A stretch of 64,000 bases of DNA from Ceriagrion tenellum (lineage: Eukaryota > Arthropoda > Insecta > Odonata > Coenagrionidae): contig OY720639.1 of the NCBI GenBank assembly GCA_963169105.1, positions 96,794,559-96,858,558 on the forward strand. The letters are read 5' to 3'. Under the pieces are notes generated by a model. The model did not search any database. It saw only the letters and a list, made by a program, of their open reading frames with translations, and had not been told where the DNA came from. Below, piece after piece: positions 58,341 through 64,000 of the stretch. The stretch's first letter is position 1. Each line of letters opens with the position of its first letter. Position numbers and translations under genes: made by a program.

Positions 58341-60798
58341 GTAAGTGCCAACACTTGGATAGCGCCAAATGACCACACAGTGGGCACAGGTTTCCGAGCA
58401 TTCCATCTGGAGCATCTCTCATGTATGATGTATGGCTATACCTAAATGAGGTGTTCAGTGACCAACTTTAAGATTCCATTTCCCTCCATTTTAACGCTCT
58501 TTGATTCAGTTCTTTCCAGCATCATATTCTTCCCCATTCTAAAACAGGAAAATATTCCTCCATGATCTAAAGTCACAAAGAATAATAATTTTCATCTACT
58601 TTTTGACCCATAAATACTAATTTCTTTCCATTTAGACATCTGTCTCTCATTGAGTTGCAGACAAAATAAAACACTTCATAATTTAGATCAACTTCAGTAC
58701 GTAGTAAGACAACAAAGTTACCACGTACGTTCCTTAATTACAATTTAAGAATATTAATAATGATTCAAATGTTATTTTTATTTTTACAGAGGAAAATAAC
58801 AAAAATCAAAATATTAAGAGCAATCTATTGTGCAATATATTAGGTACGAACATCTAACTACTTCAAAGTATAATAGTTCTTACTACTAACTACCTCAGAG
58901 TTCAGACTAACTAACTAATCCTGAGTCGATGATGAGGCAATCACGCTGACAAACTAAACCCCAGCACAGGAGAGCAATAAGATCCATAACTGAACGGCTT
59001 CTTTCAACCTCAGTAAGAAAGAATAATCACCAAGGAAAGATTTTTACTTCCTAATGAATTACATCTGAGGGCATAGGCAGGGCTGCCTTTGGCTAATGCT
59101 TGGTTAAAAATGAGGGGAGAAACAGTCAGTGGTCAGTTTAGGTTGCAAAATTCCATTGTTTTCAAAAGCTAGTTATGGGCAGAAGACAAGTATGTAATCA
59201 TTTCAAGTTTATATTGCAGTATAGGCCAATGCCTCTGCACATAATGAATCTTCCTAATTCTGTAAAGGAAACTATTGTCATTTGACAAGACTGCATGATA
59301 ACCTGAATAGTCTACCTTTTAAATATTTGCCATACTAGCTCAACACTCTTTTGTTGTTTTAAGGTACAGTAGTTAATTTTCCGTTCAGCTGCAGTGATGC
59401 CAATTATATATGAATTGTTCTTTTACTTAAATTTTCTAATACTAAGTATTTCATCAATAAATCCTCATCTAATTAATCAAAATTATTTCTTTATCATGGG
59501 AATCACAAGAGTCCATTATTTGCTATGAAATTAATTTTTTATTAAGCTGAAGGTCCGTGACATTCAAAACAAAGGTTAAAAAATATATCACCATCATCAA
59601 AGGTGTTTGGCTACTACAGGTAGATTATAAGACAGTTCATGCCTATTTTCCTCTCTCAAATCACCTTCATATCTAAATCCAATCTTACTACAAAGCAACA
59701 TTTTTGGCATAAGATATTAACCGCTCCTCTTACTATTCATACCTTTTGTCTGCTCAGATGTTTTTCAAGGCAATTGAAAAGACATCGCAACTCAATCAAA
59801 TTTTACATGGACGAGTCATTAATACATAGCTCTTCAATGGTGCACCAGTTACGGATTACTCAACCATAGTGGCATATTTGAACCAATGACCTGCATACAT
59901 ACATGTACAAGAGCATAGCTCGAGAGAAATTACTCCTTTGGATTAATTACATTTAGAGATATTCGGTGGAGTTCCTCGGCCTAATGTCACAGGCATGTTG
60001 ACCAGTTGGTCCATTGCGATCTTTGAGTTTCAACCTAAGAAAACTCCCACCAACATGGTTCATCAATTGGAATTGTTGCTATAGCTAGGAACCCATTGGA
60101 ATGGCTGCTATAGCTAGGATGTCTCCAAAGGATGAATGTCCCTCATACCTGAGAATAATACACCCAGATTGTGATCCCTATCAATTAGACATGAACACAA
60201 TACGTGTAATATTGTACCTTCCCACTTTTAACAATAATCATGTTTCTGTATCTTCAATAACCAAGACATGAAGGTATTACTTCCCTCATAAGTGGCCACT
60301 AAACAGTACAACAATTGTTTTCAGATAGCTTCCATTAAATGATGAGAGCTTGTTTGTTCATCCCTATTTTGGCCCATTGGACTTCCTGGCTTGTCTCAAG
60401 CCTTAGACAGAGTGGGGATGCAGCTCATCCTTTGACCTGAAGGGGGCAGTATATATTGACCAAAAATGCCTTTTAGTTCTGGCTCCTGGGCTTGAAGTCT
60501 TCTTTAAGCATCAAATCATGTTGTACAAACAAATAAATAAGAGTGGACATTTCAAATTTTCTTTCATTAAAATCAAAGATGATGTTCCACAATATCTTGC
60601 CTGATACCATTGAATATACTGGCTCCTGGGGTCGGTTTGGTGGCTAGAACCCTGCAGACAGCCAGGGTTAAATCCCTGCAGAAGAGGATATTTTTCAGAG
60701 GAATATCTATTTAAATGTCTTGCAGAGGGTGCTTCAAGAGCAGTACTCCATCTGTTAGATAAGATTGTTAAACTGTGGTCTCCATTAAGAGCAGGATT
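58341..60798. other. Intergenic, nothing firm
   Basis: AT-rich DNA with frames no longer than 76 codons. Near 60630-60685 a phrase GGTCGGTTTGGTGGCTAGAA followed by GCCAGGGTTAAATCCC may be a decayed tRNA-derived SINE. CATTGGAATGGCTGCTATAG at 60089 partly repeats text just before it (a 30-base local duplication). Confidence 0.4.
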
Positions 60799-61301
60799 CT
60801 AAGATAAGGGTTTATGTTTAAAATAAGTGTCGTATCTTTTTACTTTATGCATTCTATAGAACTATTTTCTCCACCCTTCCTCCCTCACCTATCCCCTATG
60901 GTACAAATGACCATAGTAGTCGGTCACCTCTGAAAATTTCCAATTCAATTCTGGCTCCAGCCGCAGCCAAGGAGAGATCTTTGCCTTACCCTCCATTGCC
61001 CACCCCTGACAACAGAACCACCAATGACACAGCAGAAAATGGATTGCATCACTTCATGAGAATGTTCACCATGACATTATGATACAAAAGTTGCAACATT
61101 TCGATGATCCTGCATGGAGATGAAGGATTCCCTTTACAATAAGTGCACAGATTTTTAGAAATATAGGTTGTACAAGTCATGATGTTTTTGCTGTCAGCTG
61201 TTTTTAACAAATTTACATTTCTTCCATTGTAAAAATAGTTCTATAGAATGCATAAAGTAAAAAGATACGACACTTATTTTAAACATAAACCCTTATCTTA
61301 G
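60799..61301. mobile_element. 503-bp segment with perfect 70-bp inverted repeats
   Basis: Bases 60799-60868 and 61232-61301 are exact reverse complements over 70 bases. The 363-base interior is non-coding. No target-site duplication is evident in the flanks. A recently inserted fold-back element/MITE or a recent inverted duplication. Confidence 0.7.
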
Positions 61302-61943
61302 AGGCAGTGGAAATAGATTTACTTCACAAAGTAAGCTTACTCATTTAAATAGATGAGTAGCCAATTTCAAAAGATAATTACTGGAGATGGAAGTAAAAAT
61401 TATGCACGTGAAATGGAAATATTTTCTTTGACATCAAGCCAGGTCATGACAAACATAAAAAATTTTGCACTCAGTTGACAATCAACTGTTATGTCCCCTC
61501 ACATGCGGACATCCACTAAAGCATGTTAATGCACAAGTGGACACTTGCAAGAAGATGCTCACAAAAGGGTCTATTAAATCAACATGAGATAATCCATTGT
61601 GCAAAAAATAGTGCATGGATTGTGAAGACAAACTATCAAAAGCACTCTTGGGTGTTCACCACACAGGATATTTTTTTGGAAATTACCGAGACAGCACACA
61701 TTAAAAGAACACACAAACTGAAAAGTGAAGAATATATGTGTGGTGATCGCAAATTCGAGTTTTTCAGCTTATTATATGGATGTGAGGGCATGCACAGTAT
61801 GCGGAGGGGTTGGTGGCATCTGAAACGAAACTCTCTGATAAATTCTATCTATTAAAATAGAGACCTACAAAATAAACAGTGTTCGAGTCCCATATTGCAG
61901 TGGGACCCAGTCATGGCATGTGCTCGATGGATTTTAAGAATGA
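61302..61943. other. Intergenic, nothing recognised
   Basis: A 110-codon plus-strand frame (61523-61855) shows no domain or splice context and is not called. Confidence 0.35.
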
Positions 61944-62285
61944 AATCAGTGAGGAATTATCATGAAATCAAAGTGAACTTTATGGATACTTTTATTTATT
62001 TATGATGATATTTCACCATGTTTGAAGGAAAATTTCGGTGCTAGCAGTAAACAATAAATAAGAGTGTCACTCATTTCCCAATGGGCGTCTTCAGACTGCA
62101 ACAACATTAACTTCAATGCCAGAGAAGTCCAGAAAGGATAACCTTTCAAAGAGTAGAAGATAACAGAACATATGTCAATAACAATTATTATCTGACTAAT
62201 TGTACACAAAATCAGCGAGGAATTATCATGAAATCCAAGTGAACAACATATTATACGTCAATATCAATTATTATCTAACTAATTG
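61944..62285 (+). repeat. Interleaved local duplications
   Basis: GAGGAATTATCATGAAATC lies in a 35-base block at 61944-61978 repeated at 62210-62244. A second block, CAATTATTATCTGACTAATTG type (62168-62200), is repeated at 62253-62285. The two block types are adjacent in the second occurrence, so a larger unit was duplicated and partly lost. Confidence 0.6.
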
Positions 62286-62363
62286 AACATGATTAGTCAT
62301 AATATTAGGTATTGACATCTGGTATGTTATCTTCTCCCCACTTTGTCGTACAGTAGTGAAATA

Positions 62364-62611
62364 TGGGTATGTCAGGATAGACTAAACTAGAGTAGACTAA
62401 ACTCCATATGAGTTATCTGAGGAGTGTTTGTGGCAAAAGTACGATGGATAGGATCAGGAATAAGTGGGAAATAAAAGAATGTGGGTATGTCAGGATAGAC
62501 TAAACTAGAGTACTCTAGACTAAACTCCATGGGTATGAGTTATCTGAGGAGTATTTGTGGCAAAAGTACGATGGATAGGATCAGGAATACGTGGGAAATA
62601 AATGAATGTGG
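62364..62611 (+). repeat. Tandem duplication, 118-bp period
   Basis: TGGGTATGTCAGGATAGACT starts at 62364 and again at 62482; both copies continue through TTTGTGGCAAAAGTACGATG and GGATAGGATCAGGAAT with a few differences and a short insertion in copy 2. It duplicates the upstream part of the adjoining retrotransposon remnant. Confidence 0.8.
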
Positions 62612-62895
62612 GTTAGATGCTCCAATAATGGGCATACATGAAAGGAATGGGCTTCGTTGGCTTGGCCATGTTGAGAGAATGAATGAGGGTCGAATAACGA
62701 AACAGATACATGAGAGTGAAATGAATGGTGGGAGAGGTAGAGGTAGGCCGAGAAAGTTGTGGTTGAGGGAATTCTTAGGAGGAATATTAGGAGTCTTAAA
62801 AACAGGAGGGCATGTATGTAGCAGTGTATGGAGGTAAATGAGGCAAAAGAGATTTGCAAGGATTGGTCGGTATGGAGGAAATTATTGAATCAGAG
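62529..62895 (+). pseudogene. Non-LTR reverse transcriptase tail
   Basis: The frame from 62529 encodes MDRIRNTWEINECGLD, then RNGLRWLGHVERMNEGRITK and RGRGRPRKLWLREF, the classic RTE-type C-terminal region (LRW.GHV.RM...RGRPR..W). It shifts frame after about 62800 and continues as MEVNEAKEICKDWSVWRKLL, ending near 62895. Lacking the endonuclease and polymerase domains, it is a dead 5'-truncated copy. Confidence 0.75.
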
Positions 62896-63554
62896 TTAAG
62901 TGTACAAATATGTATTTTTGAGTGAAACTTTGAGACTGTGCCTACCCCGGAATGGAACGGCATGATTGGCATGTATCTGACTAATTGCCACAAGAGCTCA
63001 TGCTGAAAACTTAGATCAGCCCAGTTAATGCTGGAGAAAATTATCTACTAAAGTTTGCTTTCATTAAAATTTTATTCACTTGATTTGATTTATTAACATC
63101 ATATTTAGGAGCAATTGTTATCAACAAGTTGCAGTGCAAATTTAAGTTCCAGCAAAAACTAACTTTTACAATATCACAAACTATATGGTGTTACACATGC
63201 TTACACAAACTATATGGAGTTAATCCTGTCAAAAATACGTTTACTTCAAATGTGAACATAGAATATTGCATCAATGGCTATTAGAAAATAAATTGAATTT
63301 TGTACAGGATGATAAATAAGACATGAACAGCACCCCCATTTCCAGCAATTTTCCTACAGTTAAGAAACCCCATGATTGCAATACCTTGACAGAAGTGATA
63401 AGAGGCGCTGACATGACTGAAAAAAGTATATGCACCAACCCATTTTTTAAGTGGTCATAATAATGGGCCACATAAAACTTGTTCCTTTCAGTGCCCTATA
63501 CAACCTGAATTGAAAATAAGTGACAAGATAAAGAGCTGATAAGATAAAACAACA
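62896..63554. other. 3' flank of kinase-like gene, short repeats
   Basis: ACAAACTATATGGTGTTA (63175) is echoed by ACAAACTATATGGAGTTA (63204). No gene recognised. The presumed 3'UTR of the minus-strand kinase paralogue lies at the right end. Confidence 0.4.
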
Positions 63555-64000
63555 TTAATTGTTCAACTTCTCGTTATCGAAAATACTTTTCACGTCATCA
63601 AAAACTTTGTCAGGACTCCTGTTGGCAAAAACCGGACGAAGCAAATTGAGGGTCTTATAGTGTTCAATAACTGGCATTGAATCATTCGTATAAGTTAAAA
63701 ATCTTTTCCTCAAAGCTTCAACATTATCATCGTGTCTTCTACTGTCAGCAGTTCCCCGCTTCAAACATCTCTCCACACAAACTTCTTGGGGGCAATCGAA
63801 ATGAAGAACAAACTGCAGATGAATATCATTTGATACTTCCTTGTTCCAATGGTTTAGGTTTTCCTCATTCATAGGGAAAGCATCAACTAGAAAATGCTGC
63901 GAATCTGTTTTTTCAATGGCTTCAATCAGAAGTTTGTAAGTGATTTCCGAAGGAACTACCTTTAAGTCCCGTTGGCAGTGCTCCAAAGTTTCATGATGCT
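63555..64000 (-). CDS. UMP-CMP kinase paralogue, C-terminal part (runs off window)
   Basis: About 148 codons stay open to the window edge and end in TAA at 63555. By eye roughly two thirds of residues match the kinase at 56850 (shared: EKTDSQHFL, EENLN.WNK, LQFVL, CPQEVC, ERCLKRG, MP.IEHYK). Conserved functional motifs differ: DGFPR is DAFPM, losing the substrate-binding Arg, and GSGRSDDN is DSRRHDDN. The frame is intact, so this is either a diverged gene with altered activity or a young pseudogene. The Walker A half is off-window. It lies 6 kb from, and in the same orientation as, the intact gene, which suggests tandem duplication. Confidence 0.75.
   Translation of the reverse strand, partial: HHETLEHCQRDLKVVPSEITYKLLIEAIEKTDSQHFLVDAFPMNEENLNHWNKEVSNDIHLQFVLHFDCPQEVCVERCLKRGTADSRRHDDNVEALRKRFLTYTNDSMPVIEHYKTLNLLRPVFANRSPDKVFDDVKSIFDNEKLNN

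Noticed and set aside
62581..62859. 92-codon minus-strand frame
   Set aside because: Antisense to the retrotransposon tail whose sense frame matches the known motif.

Overview
This window looks like nuclear DNA of an arthropod, most likely an insect. Genes are split by GT-AG introns, non-coding DNA is AT-rich and full of decayed transposable elements, and the recognisable proteins are metazoan. I see no sign of bacterial, phage or CRISPR sequence. I cannot name the species.

Layout. (1) Positions 1-27975 contain no gene I can support. They hold tRNA-derived SINE pieces, 3' ends of non-LTR retrotransposons, terminal-inverted-repeat (TIR) elements and duplicated non-coding blocks. (2) Positions 27976-51194, plus strand, carry twelve coding exons of one large Dbl-family Rho guanine-nucleotide exchange factor. 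All splice phases join, giving one open frame of 1903 residues, and the 5' end of the gene lies outside the window or was not found. A long disordered, acidic and proline-rich N-terminal region (three large GC-rich exons) leads into a possible CxxC/CxxC zinc module, then DH and PH domains and a short tail. The 3'UTR ends near two AATAAA signals at 52093-52112. Intron 1 contains further transposon copies. (3) Positions 52113-55996 hold a broken non-LTR retrotransposon tail and a doubtful membrane-protein fragment. (4) On the minus strand at 56850-57440 is an intact 196-residue UMP-CMP kinase with a short intron in its 5'UTR. A possible divergent exon starts at 58056. (5) Positions 58341-63554 are repeat-rich, with a perfect 70-bp inverted repeat, duplicated blocks and a retrotransposon tail. 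(6) At the right edge (63555-64000, minus) is the C-terminal part of a second UMP-CMP kinase-like protein with altered catalytic motifs.

The two supported genes are not functionally linked: one is a GTPase regulator, the other a pyrimidine nucleotide kinase. I found no clearly new biological system. The most useful leads are putative PP1-docking motifs and a duplicated helical motif in the exchange factor, the zinc-like module at its DH boundary, the degenerate kinase paralogue, and two hammerhead-like repeat motifs.
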